Shown piece after piece: positions 27,139 to 35,849 of a DNA stretch of 64,000 bases. Within the stretch, counting starts at the first letter, position 1, and every line of letters starts with the position of its first letter. Position numbers and translations under genes: made by a program. Origin of the DNA: an uncultured Pseudophaeobacter sp. (lineage in GTDB: Bacteria > Pseudomonadota > Alphaproteobacteria > Rhodobacterales > Rhodobacteraceae); NCBI GenBank assembly GCA_905479575.1, contig CAJQNB010000010.1, positions 1 through 64,000 of the forward strand. Direction: 5' to 3'. The notes beneath the pieces are model-generated. The model ran no database searches. It saw nothing but the letters and a program-made list of their open reading frames with translations, and was not told the origin of the DNA.

Positions 27139-28209
27139 TCACGCCCCCTGCCCCGCACAGAGTTGCGTCCGAAAGGCTGCCGGCGTCATACCTGTGCGCC
27201 GCTTGAACTGCGTATAGAAGTTGGATTTGGATCCAAATCCTGCGGCGTACATGACATCCAACAGCGAACAGTCCGGATCTTCCTCCATGAGGCGTGTGGC
27301 CAGAGCGATCCTTCTGTCGTTGAGCAAATCAGAAAAACTCTGCCCGGTAATCCTGTTCACGGCAACGCTGACCGCGCGCGCGGGGACGCCCAGCCGTTTG
27401 CTCAAGCGGCTGAGCGTCAAGCGATCGTCTGCCAGGATCGCGGGGTCTTCGAGGAAGGCGTTGATGCGCTGGAGAAGCGCATAGTCGGCAGGCTCGGCGG
27501 TCACGCTATCTTCTGTCTCCGTCGGCAGCGTCGCCCGATCAACCACCAGGCCATAGACATGCTCAAAAAGAGAAGGACGCCCCATTGCCCCAAGCAAGGC
27601 ATAAGAAACGAGGCCGAAGAAGAGCATCGTGGAGAGCAGGAGAGGCCGCGACGTCTCGATTGCCCCACCCCAAAGCAGTTCGGAAAAGATTGCCACCTCA
27701 AGCGCCAAGCTGGCACAAAGCACCCCAATCACGATGCGCAACCAAAGAAGCGTCGTTGCCACCTCGGGGCCGAGACTGCAAAAATGCTGTGCTCCGCGAC
27801 CATGCAGACGCACCAAGGCCCAGAGATAGCCGCCATAAGTGACAAGCAAAATCGGGTCAATTGCCCAGAATGCGTTGAGCAGAAGGCCGGCGACGACAGC
27901 CACCATCGGGGCTAGGTGAAAAATTTCTGCCGCACCCGGACGACGGTCGGGGGCGGAACCGAAGGCAAAATGCAAATACAGCGCTGGCAGTGCCGCGGCG
28001 CCAAGAACAGCGCGCCATTGTCGCAGTGAGGTATCCGGCCAAAGAAGCGTTGCCAGAAGAAGGCCCGCAGAGAGTGTTGTGAGCCCAAAAAAGACACTGA
28101 GCGCCGCCGAGGAGGCACCGTAGCGCCCCGCCACGGCAATGCGGGCCAGGAAAAGGCTCATCACCGCACTGAGTGACATTGTCGCCGCAAGAATAGCGAT
28201 GTGCAGCAC
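27139..28209 (-). CDS. AraC-family regulator with membrane N-terminal domain
   Basis: A 356-residue protein. Residues 1 to about 210 contain six or seven hydrophobic segments; the C-terminal 100 residues are an AraC double helix-turn-helix (LTLSRLSKRLGVPARAVSVAVN and DVMYAAGFGSKSNFYTQFKRRTG). The start is a GTG at 28209 preceded by an ideal AAAGGAGG, although the frame is open to 28659. It is divergent from the alpha/beta hydrolase gene and may control it. The signal it senses is unknown. Confidence 0.83.
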   Translation of the reverse strand: MLHIAILAATMSLSAVMSLFLARIAVAGRYGASSAALSVFFGLTTLSAGLLLATLLWPDTSLRQWRAVLGAAALPALYLHFAFGSAPDRRPGAAEIFHLAPMVAVVAGLLLNAFWAIDPILLVTYGGYLWALVRLHGRGAQHFCSLGPEVATTLLWLRIVIGVLCASLALEVAIFSELLWGGAIETSRPLLLSTMLFFGLVSYALLGAMGRPSLFEHVYGLVVDRATLPTETEDSVTAEPADYALLQRINAFLEDPAILADDRLTLSRLSKRLGVPARAVSVAVNRITGQSFSDLLNDRRIALATRLMEEDPDCSLLDVMYAAGFGSKSNFYTQFKRRTGMTPAAFRTQLCAGQGA

Positions 28210-28357
28210 CAGAGGCCTCCTTTGGGCTAGCCCAGTCCCGCTGCGTCCCGGATCGCAAAACAGAACCACGATGTGCCGTCCTTGATCGCGTTTCAGGACG
28301 CCGGGTGATCGCTGTTCCTCATAGGCTACCTGTGTTGCAAATAAAAGGACGCCACCC

Positions 28358-29419
28358 ATGAAACGCCTCTGTTCACTTACCATTCTGGCCCTTGGCCTCA
28401 CGGCTTTGACCGTGCAAGCACAAGAGACTGCTCCAGTCGCCGCCCATACATATGAGGCCGGATTAAGCACTCTCGTTGTCCTAGACGAGCGCAGCGACCG
28501 GGAGCTCGAAGGGCTGATTTGGTATCCGACCGACTCAGCAGAGCCGACGCAGCCGGATTTCAAGAGTGCGGTTTGGGTCGGTGCCCAGGTCATCCGGGAT
28601 GCAAAGGCGGCACCGGGCGCCTTTCCGTTGATTGTGCTGTCCCATGGCATGTTCGGCAACGCGCGAAACCAGGCTTGGCTCGCGGCAGAGATGGCCCGCA
28701 GAGGCTTTGTTGTCGCCGCAGTTGATCATCCGGGAACATCAACCTGGCAACGCGACCCGGACCAGCGGCGGGCGCTTTGGCGGCGCCCGGGCGACATCAC
28801 CCGACTGATAGATTTTGCGGTTTTGCCGGGGACATTGCCGGTGCAAGTCGATCCCGATCGCGTCTTTATGGCGGGGCATTCACTTGGTGGTTTTACCGCG
28901 CTGGCGCTGGCCGGGGCCCGCTACGACGCAGAGCGCCTTGAACGGTTTTGTGAAACAATGCCAAGCGAGTTGGCCTGCGGCATCTTTGCGGATTGGCAGA
29001 TCGCACAAACACCCGAAGATCGGGTGCGGATGCAGGCCGATCTGGCGGACAAGCGAATTCGCGCATTTGCGGTCTTTGATCTCGGCGGAACCCAGAGCTT
29101 TTCGGACGCAAGCCTGACCAGGATTGACAGGCCCTTGCTGGTATTCGGCGCCCCGATCATGAACTCTGGTTTGACGCTGGATATCGAGTCCCGCGCGCTG
29201 ATCAAGGCGCTGCCCTCAGGGAGCTTTCGGTACATTGAGCCAGCCACGTTAAGCCATTTTGATTTCTTCAATCTGTGCAAACCAGCTGGCTACGAAATTC
29301 TGGCCAAGGAACTGCCGGGAGACGAAGTTATCTGCGAAGATGGCGGCACCCACCGGGCGGCGATGCATGATCTGATCCTTGATGAGGTGACGGCATTCTT
29401 TGCGCAGGGCCTGGACTGA
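28358..29419 (+). CDS. Exported alpha/beta hydrolase
   Basis: A 353-residue hydrolase with an N-terminal signal peptide (hydrophobic LTILALGLTALTVQAQ). The nucleophile elbow GHSLGG has Ser175; an oxyanion region LSHGMFGN precedes it and a late SHFDF His is a candidate catalytic base. It resembles dienelactone-hydrolase or PAF-acetylhydrolase-like esterases. AAGGA precedes the ATG. Periplasmic or secreted; substrate unknown. The 29420-29654 gap that follows has no recognisable gene. Confidence 0.82.
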   Translation: MKRLCSLTILALGLTALTVQAQETAPVAAHTYEAGLSTLVVLDERSDRELEGLIWYPTDSAEPTQPDFKSAVWVGAQVIRDAKAAPGAFPLIVLSHGMFGNARNQAWLAAEMARRGFVVAAVDHPGTSTWQRDPDQRRALWRRPGDITRLIDFAVLPGTLPVQVDPDRVFMAGHSLGGFTALALAGARYDAERLERFCETMPSELACGIFADWQIAQTPEDRVRMQADLADKRIRAFAVFDLGGTQSFSDASLTRIDRPLLVFGAPIMNSGLTLDIESRALIKALPSGSFRYIEPATLSHFDFFNLCKPAGYEILAKELPGDEVICEDGGTHRAAMHDLILDEVTAFFAQGLD

Positions 29420-29654
29420 TTTTGTCATGAGACAACGGGCACGTCCCGCGAACGCAGCCTTTCATCGACGCATTTGGCCATTGATGCGCCCAGGTGGACA
29501 GGGCTACTGGACAGGGCTGCGCACGCTTTCAAAGCGCCTGTTTTTTGCGCACCCTTGCGGCCAAATGCCCACCTGGCAGGCACAGTTCTGAGCCCAGCCC
29601 AATACGTCCCTTTGTGGCTGGTCTTTAGATGGCGATGGTCACTATCCAGCTCAT

Positions 29655-30239
29655 ATGCAGACGGATCTAACCATACTTGTGGTCGAGCGGGACAAAACCA
29701 CAGCGCATGAAATTATTGGCGCTCTCAAGGAGGGCGGCTGGACCGACGTAACCGTCATTTCGTCCCCCACCGCACTTGAACACGCAGTGCAGCAGCACGA
29801 CCCCGACATCATCTTGATCGACCTCGCCGACCCAGATCGCGATACGCTTGAACACCTCAGCCTTGTCTCCAACGCACGCAACCGGCCAGTTGCCATGTTT
29901 GTGGATCATTCGGATGAAAAAATGACCCAGGCGGCGATCTCGGCCGGATTAAGTGCCTATGTGGTAAATGGTCTGCAAAAGGACCGTATCAAACCAGTGC
30001 TTGAAACGGCAATTGCCCGGTTTCGGATGATTGCAAAAATGCAGACGGAATTGGACGCCGCAAAACAGGCGCTGTCGGATCGCAAGATGATCGAGCGCGC
30101 CAAGGGCTTGCTCATCCAGGCGCGCAATATTTCCGAGGAAGAGGCCTATGTGCTGCTGCGAAAAACAGCGATGGGCCAGGGCCGCAAAGTCATTGATGTC
30201 GCGACCTCTCTCGTGACGGCGGCGGAGCTTTTGAGATGA
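29655..30239 (+). CDS. nasT: Nitrate-responsive antiterminator NasT
   Basis: A 194-residue response regulator: an N-terminal receiver domain (Asp in DPDIILIDLAD) and a C-terminal ANTAR RNA-binding domain (residues about 130-190, IERAKGLLIQARNISEEEAYVLLRK). NasT binds leader RNA and prevents termination when nitrate or nitrite releases it from NasS. It overlaps nasS by ATGA, and its target RNA is visible at 31513-31550. The ribosome-binding site is weak. Confidence 0.92.
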   Translation: MQTDLTILVVERDKTTAHEIIGALKEGGWTDVTVISSPTALEHAVQQHDPDIILIDLADPDRDTLEHLSLVSNARNRPVAMFVDHSDEKMTQAAISAGLSAYVVNGLQKDRIKPVLETAIARFRMIAKMQTELDAAKQALSDRKMIERAKGLLIQARNISEEEAYVLLRKTAMGQGRKVIDVATSLVTAAELLR

Positions 30240-31414
30240 AGATGACAGAAGTACGCTGCGGTTATCTTCCGCTTGTGGATTGTGCGCCGCTGGTTGTTGC
30301 CAAAGAGCTGAAATTCGCCGCCCAGGAGGGGCTTGATCTCACCTTGGTCAAACAACCCTCGTGGTCGGCTCTGCGGGATATGCTGGCGTTTGGGCAGCTT
30401 GATTTTGCGCATATGCTGTCGCCCATGCCGGTTGCAATGTCATTGGGTTTGGGTGGCTTCGCCTGCGATATCGACGTTCTGATGGTGCTGTCCGTCAACG
30501 GCACCATAATAGGTGTCTCCGATTCTTTGGATCGCGAGATGCAGCAAACAGGATGGACCAACAGCTTCGACGATCCCCTGGGCAGCGCAGAGGCGATTTT
30601 TTCGGCAAGCTCCAAGCGGCTTCGCATTGGTGTGCCCTTTCCGTTTTCCATGCACCGGATGTTGCTGGAGGCCTGGCTGTCGCAAGCTACTGGCTTCGCA
30701 GCCGATCGCATAGAAATCGTGACCGTTCCTCCGCCCAAAATGGCCGATGCCGTGCGCGGGGGCAGATTGGATATGTTTTGTGTGGGTGAGCCCTGGGGAT
30801 CTGTCGCAGTGCAGCAAAGCAATGCAACGCTGATCCTGCCCGGCGCTAAGCTCTGGGGGTTCTCGCCGGAAAAGGTGCTGGGGGTGCAACGCAAATGGGC
30901 TTCTGAACATCCTGCCCCCTGCCGTGCAATGATCCGGGCCATCTACAAGGCTGCTTGGTGGCTGGACCAACCGGAAAACACGCCACTCGCTGTCGAAATT
31001 CTGACGCGAAGCCAGCATTTGGACCTTCCTGACCAGGCAATTGATCCGGCCCTCAGTGGGCGGTTCATCACCAAACATGGACAACGGCCCAAACAGACAG
31101 ATCAGTTTATGAGTTTTCACAAAGGATCCGCCAATTTCCCATGGCGTCCCCAGGCCCACTGGATCGCGGATGTATTATCGCGCTGGCATCACCTTGATGA
31201 AGCCCGGTCACGCCGGATTGCCCAGGCCTGTTTTCGCAGCGACATCTATCGTGAAGCCCTGACACCGTTTGGCGAGGATGTGGCCCAACCTCCTGCACCT
31301 AGCGAAGGCAAAAACCCGAATGCAACACCTCTCCCATCCTCCCAGGAGCAGGTGATTCCAGCCCCGGATCGCTTTTTTAACGGCGCAATTTTCGACTTTG
31401 CCGGATCAAATTAG
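30236..31414 (+). CDS. nasS: Nitrate/nitrite sensor NasS
   Basis: A 392-residue NrtA/CmpA-like binding protein without a signal peptide, hence cytoplasmic, as expected for NasS. It shares segments with NrtA downstream (GYLPLVDCAPLVVA, VGEPWGSVAVQ). Without nitrate it holds NasT inactive. The C-terminal 50 residues are proline-rich and look unstructured. Coupled to nasT by overlapping codons. Confidence 0.9.
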   Translation: MKMTEVRCGYLPLVDCAPLVVAKELKFAAQEGLDLTLVKQPSWSALRDMLAFGQLDFAHMLSPMPVAMSLGLGGFACDIDVLMVLSVNGTIIGVSDSLDREMQQTGWTNSFDDPLGSAEAIFSASSKRLRIGVPFPFSMHRMLLEAWLSQATGFAADRIEIVTVPPPKMADAVRGGRLDMFCVGEPWGSVAVQQSNATLILPGAKLWGFSPEKVLGVQRKWASEHPAPCRAMIRAIYKAAWWLDQPENTPLAVEILTRSQHLDLPDQAIDPALSGRFITKHGQRPKQTDQFMSFHKGSANFPWRPQAHWIADVLSRWHHLDEARSRRIAQACFRSDIYREALTPFGEDVAQPPAPSEGKNPNATPLPSSQEQVIPAPDRFFNGAIFDFAGSN

Positions 31415-31512
31415 CCCGATTAATAGGCAAATGCTGCATTGCAGAAAAAATCGCGCTCTTCACCAAACCATAGGATGGCAAAAATTGGTCTAAAGCATCA
31501 TGATCAATCCCA

Positions 31513-31550
31513 AGGCAACGATGCCTGTACCGGCTGACAACGTTGCCAGC
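31513..31550 (+). promoter_or_regulatory. ANTAR target: twin hexaloop hairpins in the nrtA leader
   Basis: Hairpin P1 is AGGC-[AACGAT]-GCCT (31513-31526). Hairpin P2 is GCTGAC-[AACGTT]-GCCAGC (31533-31550) with one A-C mismatch. The linker is 6 nt. Both six-base loops have A at position 1 and G at position 4, the rule for ANTAR-protein binding sites. They stand 46 nt before an intrinsic terminator and downstream of nasTS, so they fit NasT antitermination of the nitrate operon. Confidence 0.8.
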
Positions 31551-31596
31551 TAAAAAATTCAAGAGCAAAGCCGCTCGATTGTGCATGCACCTCCTC

Positions 31597-31623
31597 CCGC
31601 ATGTATCAGTCGTGCGGTTTTTT
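31597..31623 (+). terminator. Leader terminator controlled by NasT
   Basis: CCGCATG (31597-31603) and CGTGCGG (31611-31617) form a 7-bp stem with one G-T pair and a 7-nt loop, followed at once by TTTTTT. It lies 24 bp before the nrtA ATG and would block the operon unless NasT binds the upstream hairpins. Confidence 0.85.
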
Positions 31624-31647
31624 GCGTTTTTGACAGGGACCAAAACA

Positions 31648-33015
31648 ATGAACACATTAAAATGGCTACTCGCGTCGACAGCTTTTTGCGCCAGTCCCGT
31701 TATGGCTGATATTCTGGATCTCGAAAAAGACGAACTGACGCTTGGGTTTATCAAACTCACCGATATGGCACCTTTGGCCGTGGCCTATGAAAACGGCTAC
31801 TTTGAAGATGAAGGCCTGTTTGTCACGCTGGAGGCGCAGGCGAACTGGAAGGTCCTTCTCGACGGGGTGATCGACGGACAGCTGGACGGCGCCCATATGC
31901 TGGCAGGCCAACCGCTGGCGGCAACCATCGGATATGGCACCCAAGCCCATATTATCACCCCTTTCTCCATGGATCTCAACGGCAACGGCATCACCGTTTC
32001 CAACGAAATTTGGGAGCAGATGAAGCCGCATATTCCGCTGATGGAGGATGGTCGCCCACAGCATCCGATCAGCGCCAGCGCCCTTGCGCCCGTTGTGGAA
32101 GACTACAAAGACCAGGGCGTGCCCTTCAAAATGGGCATGGTGTTCCCGGTTTCCACCCATAACTACGAGCTGCGTTACTGGCTTGCCGCCGGTGGCTTGG
32201 AGCCCGGCTTCTACTCTCCCGAAGACGTCAGCGGCCAGATTGGCGCCGATGTTTTCCTCAGCGTCACCCCGCCGCCGCAGATGCCGTCCACCATGGAAGC
32301 CGGCACCATCTTTGGCTACTGCGTTGGCGAACCCTGGAACCAGCAGGCCGTGTTCAAGGGGATCGGTGTGCCCGTGATCACCGATTATGAGCTGTGGAAG
32401 AACAACCCTGAAAAGGTCTTTGGCATCTCGGCGGAGTTCGCCGCAGAAAACCCCAATACCACCATCGCCCTGACCAAGGCCCTGATCCGCGCCGCGATCT
32501 GGCTGGACGCAGACAATAACGCCAACCGCCCCGCAGCGGTCGATATGCTGTCGCGGTCCGAATATGTGGGCGCAGACGCAGCCGTTATCGCCAATTCGAT
32601 GACGGGCACCTTTGAATATGAAGAAGGCGACATCCGCGAGGTCCCCGATTTCAACGTCTTCTTCCGCTACAACGCCACCTACCCCTTCTATTCCGATGCA
32701 ATCTGGTACCTGAGCCAGATGCGGCGCTGGGGTCAGATCGCCGAAGCAAAGACCGATGAGTGGTTCTTTGACACCGCTAAATCGGTCTACCGCCCCGACA
32801 TCTATCTGCAGGCCGCCCGCATGCTGGTGGATGAAGACCTGGCCAATGAGGCCGATTTCCCCTGGGACAGCGATGGCTTCAAAGCACCAACCCCGGCAGC
32901 AGATATCATCGACGGCATTGCCTACGACGGGCGCACGCCCAATGCCTATCTCGAAAGCCTGCCGATCGGGCTCAAAGGCAGCCAGACAGTCTCAGGATCC
33001 GAAATCCTGGATTAA
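31648..33015 (+). CDS. nrtA: Nitrate ABC transporter substrate-binding protein NrtA
   Basis: A 455-residue periplasmic nitrate/nitrite-binding protein of the NrtA/CmpA family, with a Sec signal ([17 protein letters not shown]). Family blocks include [38 protein letters not shown] and [12 protein letters not shown]. The frame is open to 31543, but the earlier part overlaps the leader hairpins, so the start is 31648 with AGGGA upstream. Confidence 0.92.
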   Translation: MNTLKWLLASTAFCASPVMADILDLEKDELTLGFIKLTDMAPLAVAYENGYFEDEGLFVTLEAQANWKVLLDGVIDGQLDGAHMLAGQPLAATIGYGTQAHIITPFSMDLNGNGITVSNEIWEQMKPHIPLMEDGRPQHPISASALAPVVEDYKDQGVPFKMGMVFPVSTHNYELRYWLAAGGLEPGFYSPEDVSGQIGADVFLSVTPPPQMPSTMEAGTIFGYCVGEPWNQQAVFKGIGVPVITDYELWKNNPEKVFGISAEFAAENPNTTIALTKALIRAAIWLDADNNANRPAAVDMLSRSEYVGADAAVIANSMTGTFEYEEGDIREVPDFNVFFRYNATYPFYSDAIWYLSQMRRWGQIAEAKTDEWFFDTAKSVYRPDIYLQAARMLVDEDLANEADFPWDSDGFKAPTPAADIIDGIAYDGRTPNAYLESLPIGLKGSQTVSGSEILD

Positions 33016-33022
33016 CGCCACA

Positions 33023-33058
33023 GCCCGCCGCATCACGCGCTGCGGCGGGCCTCTCTTT
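33023..33058 (+). terminator. Hairpin with T-rich tail between nrtA and nrtB
   Basis: A perfect 10-bp stem GCCCGCCGCA (33023-33032)/TGCGGCGGGC (33041-33050), 8-nt loop, then CTCTCTTTT. Partial termination here would give more NrtA than membrane subunits, common for binding-protein operons (inference). Confidence 0.75.
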
Positions 33059-33090
33059 TGCACATTCCTCCATATCATAGGCCCCCTGTT

Positions 33091-34164
33091 ATGACCGCCA
33101 TTGACCCAGATACACTCGCCGCAGAAGCCCGCCGCGCCCGCCTTTTTACGCGGATCAACAAGGCAGACGCCTGGTTCCAAGTGCTGGGGCTCGCCTGGCT
33201 GACACCGGTTCTGAAAGCCGCCGCAGGGGACAACCCGCGAGCGCAGATCACCGAGATCTGGCGCCTGCTGGGGGTTCCGCTACTGGCCATTGCCATCTTT
33301 ATCGGCGCCTGGGCTACCCTGGCCCCTAAGGTGCAAACCTCGCTTGGCGCTATTCCCGGCCCGGCGCAGGTCTGGGAACAGGTGGGCAACCTGCATGCGG
33401 ATGCCCTGCGCGAAGGTGAAAAGGCCGAGGCTTTTTATGACCGCCAGGATGCCCGCAACGCCAAACTGATCGCTGCGGGGAAATCCGACAAGGTGCGCCA
33501 GCGCAGCTATACCGGCAAACCCACCTATTACCAGCAGATCTGGACCTCGATCAAAACCGTGTTTTTTGGCTTTCTGATCGGATCCGTGATTGCCATTCCA
33601 CTGGGGATCATGGCCGGGCTGTCGCCCACCGCCAATGCCGCCATCAACCCGATCATCCAGATTTTTAAACCCGTCAGCCCGCTGGCCTGGCTGCCGATTG
33701 TCACCATGGTGGTCTCTGCCGTCTACGCCACCAATGACGGTATGTTTTCAAAATCCTTCCTGGTTTCGGCGATCACCGTGACGCTCTGTTCGCTCTGGCC
33801 CACCCTGATCAACACTGCCCTTGGGGTGGCCTCTATCGACAAAGATCTGATCAGCGTCTCCAAAGTGCTGAAGATGAGCACCTATGCCAAGATCACCAAA
33901 CTGGTACTCCCCTCGGCGCTGCCGCTGATCTTCACCGGGCTGCGCCTGTCTTTGGGCGTGGGTTGGATGGTGCTGATCGCCGCTGAAATGCTGGCGCAGA
34001 ACCCTGGCCTTGGCAAATTTGTCTGGGATGAATTCCAGAACGGCTCGTCGCAGTCGCTGGCCAAGATCATGGTCGCTGTCTTTACCATCGGCATCATCGG
34101 CTTCCTGCTCGATCGCGTCATGTTCGCGCTGCAGTCCATGTTCACCTTTACAGAAAACCGGTGA
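33091..34164 (+). CDS. nrtB: Nitrate ABC transporter permease NrtB
   Basis: A 357-residue permease. It has a long N-terminal cytoplasmic region, several membrane segments and the EAA-type loop ([20 protein letters not shown]). The start at 33091 (MTAIDPDT) is used; an upstream frame to 33058 lies in the hairpin tail. Forms the membrane channel for nitrate import with the double-ATPase encoded next. Confidence 0.9.
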   Translation: MTAIDPDTLAAEARRARLFTRINKADAWFQVLGLAWLTPVLKAAAGDNPRAQITEIWRLLGVPLLAIAIFIGAWATLAPKVQTSLGAIPGPAQVWEQVGNLHADALREGEKAEAFYDRQDARNAKLIAAGKSDKVRQRSYTGKPTYYQQIWTSIKTVFFGFLIGSVIAIPLGIMAGLSPTANAAINPIIQIFKPVSPLAWLPIVTMVVSAVYATNDGMFSKSFLVSAITVTLCSLWPTLINTALGVASIDKDLISVSKVLKMSTYAKITKLVLPSALPLIFTGLRLSLGVGWMVLIAAEMLAQNPGLGKFVWDEFQNGSSQSLAKIMVAVFTIGIIGFLLDRVMFALQSMFTFTENR

Positions 34165-34169
34165 GATCC

Positions 34170-35846
34170 ATGAGTATTCTCAAGTTCGAAAACGTTTCCA
34201 AAGGCTTTGGCCAAGGAACCGATCGCATCGAAGTGTTGAAAGACATCAACCTCGACATCAGTGAGGGCGAGTTTGTCGCCATCCTCGGGTTTTCCGGCAC
34301 CGGGAAATCTACCCTGATGAACCTGGTTGCAGGTCTGGAGATGCCCGATAACGGCAACGTCACCTTCAAAGGCGCGCCAATCACCGCCCCCGGTCCCGAA
34401 CGCGGGCTGGTGTTCCAAAGCTACTCGCTGATGCCCTGGCTCACGGTGGGTGGCAATATCGGCCTGGCGGTGGATGCTGTCTTCCCCAAGCTGTCGGCCT
34501 CTGAACGTCAGGCCAAGATCGACCACTATGTCGCCATGGTTGGCCTGTCCCATGCCATCGCCCGCCGCCCGGCCGAGCTGTCCGGCGGCATGCGCCAACG
34601 GGTTTCGGTGGCCCGCGCCCTGGCGATGAACCCGGAAATGTTGCTGCTGGACGAACCCCTCAGCGCGCTGGACGCGCTGACCCGTGCCAATCTGGCGGAT
34701 GAGATCCTGGAAATCTGGGAGCAGGAGAAAAAGACCTGCATCCTGATCACCAATGACGTCGACGAGGCCATCCTACTGGCCGACCGGATCATCCCGTTGA
34801 ACCCGGATGGCACCCTGGCCGATCCGGTCACCGTCAACATCCCACGCCCCCGTGATCGTGGTGCGATGAATGACGACGAGATGTTCAAAGCCCTGCGCGC
34901 CCAGGTCACCAAATACCTGATGGATGTGGGCATCGCCGCAAAGATTGAAGAAACCCGGCAACTGCCCGATGCAACCCCCATCCATAGTGTTCCTGCCGCC
35001 CTGTCCAAAGCGCAAAAAACCATGCTGGAAGAGCGCTATCTGGTCTTCTCCCAACTGCACAAAGTCTACCCAACCCCCAAGGGGCCGCTGACTGTGGTGG
35101 AGGATTTTGACCTCAAGGTGAAGAAGGGCGAATTCATCAGTCTGATCGGCCATTCGGGCTGCGGTAAATCCACGGTTTTGACCATGGCGGCGGGGCTTAA
35201 CCCGATCTCCAAGGGCGGCATCCGGCTGGATGGCAAACATATCGAAGGCGCCAATCCAGAACGCGCAGTAGTGTTTCAATCGCCCAATCTGTTTCCCTGG
35301 CTCACCGCCAAAGAAAACGTCTCTATTGGGGTAGATAGGGTCTATCCCAATGCCAGCCAGGCGGAGCGTCAGGATGTGGTGGAATACTATCTCGAACGGG
35401 TTGGTCTGGCTGACAGCATGGACAAACAGGCCTCAGGCCTGTCCAACGGCATGCGTCAGCGGGTTGGCATTGCACGGGCCTTTGCCCTGTCGCCAAAACT
35501 TTTGTTGCTGGATGAACCCTTTGGCATGCTCGACAGCCTGACCCGCTGGGAGCTGCAAGAGGTGCTGATGGAGGTCTGGTCGCGGACCAAAGTAACCGCG
35601 ATCTGCGTCACCCATGATGTGGATGAGGCCATCCTGCTGGCTGACCGGGTGGTGATGATGACCAATGGCCCCCAGGCCACCATCGGCAAGATCACCGATG
35701 TGAAACTGCCGCGCCCGCGCACCCGTAAGGCGCTGCTGGAACATCCTGATTACTACAGCTACCGGGCCGAGGTTCTCGACTTTTTGGAAGAATACGAGCA
35801 CGGCGCCAAACCCAAACCGAAACCCACACATATTGCGGCGGAGTAA
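34170..35846 (+). CDS. Nitrate ABC transporter double ATPase (NrtC-NrtD fusion)
   Basis: A 558-residue protein with two complete ABC ATPase domains. Domain 1 (about residues 1-270): Walker A GFSGTGKST, signature LSGGMRQR, Walker B LLLDEPLSALD. Domain 2 (about 290-530): Walker A GHSGCGKST, signature LSNGMRQR, Walker B LLLDEPFGMLD. In cyanobacteria NrtC and NrtD are separate and NrtC carries an NrtA-like domain; here the two ATPases are joined. Domain 1 has ITNDVDEA where the switch His is expected (domain 2 has VTHDVDEA), so one site may be weakened. Confidence 0.9.
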   Translation: MSILKFENVSKGFGQGTDRIEVLKDINLDISEGEFVAILGFSGTGKSTLMNLVAGLEMPDNGNVTFKGAPITAPGPERGLVFQSYSLMPWLTVGGNIGLAVDAVFPKLSASERQAKIDHYVAMVGLSHAIARRPAELSGGMRQRVSVARALAMNPEMLLLDEPLSALDALTRANLADEILEIWEQEKKTCILITNDVDEAILLADRIIPLNPDGTLADPVTVNIPRPRDRGAMNDDEMFKALRAQVTKYLMDVGIAAKIEETRQLPDATPIHSVPAALSKAQKTMLEERYLVFSQLHKVYPTPKGPLTVVEDFDLKVKKGEFISLIGHSGCGKSTVLTMAAGLNPISKGGIRLDGKHIEGANPERAVVFQSPNLFPWLTAKENVSIGVDRVYPNASQAERQDVVEYYLERVGLADSMDKQASGLSNGMRQRVGIARAFALSPKLLLLDEPFGMLDSLTRWELQEVLMEVWSRTKVTAICVTHDVDEAILLADRVVMMTNGPQATIGKITDVKLPRPRTRKALLEHPDYYSYRAEVLDFLEEYEHGAKPKPKPTHIAAE

Positions 35847-35849
35847 GAC

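Noticed and set aside
29494..29525. Short direct repeat GGACAGGGCT twice in the gap before nasT
   Set aside because: Only two short copies; too little for a CRISPR or a named repeat family.
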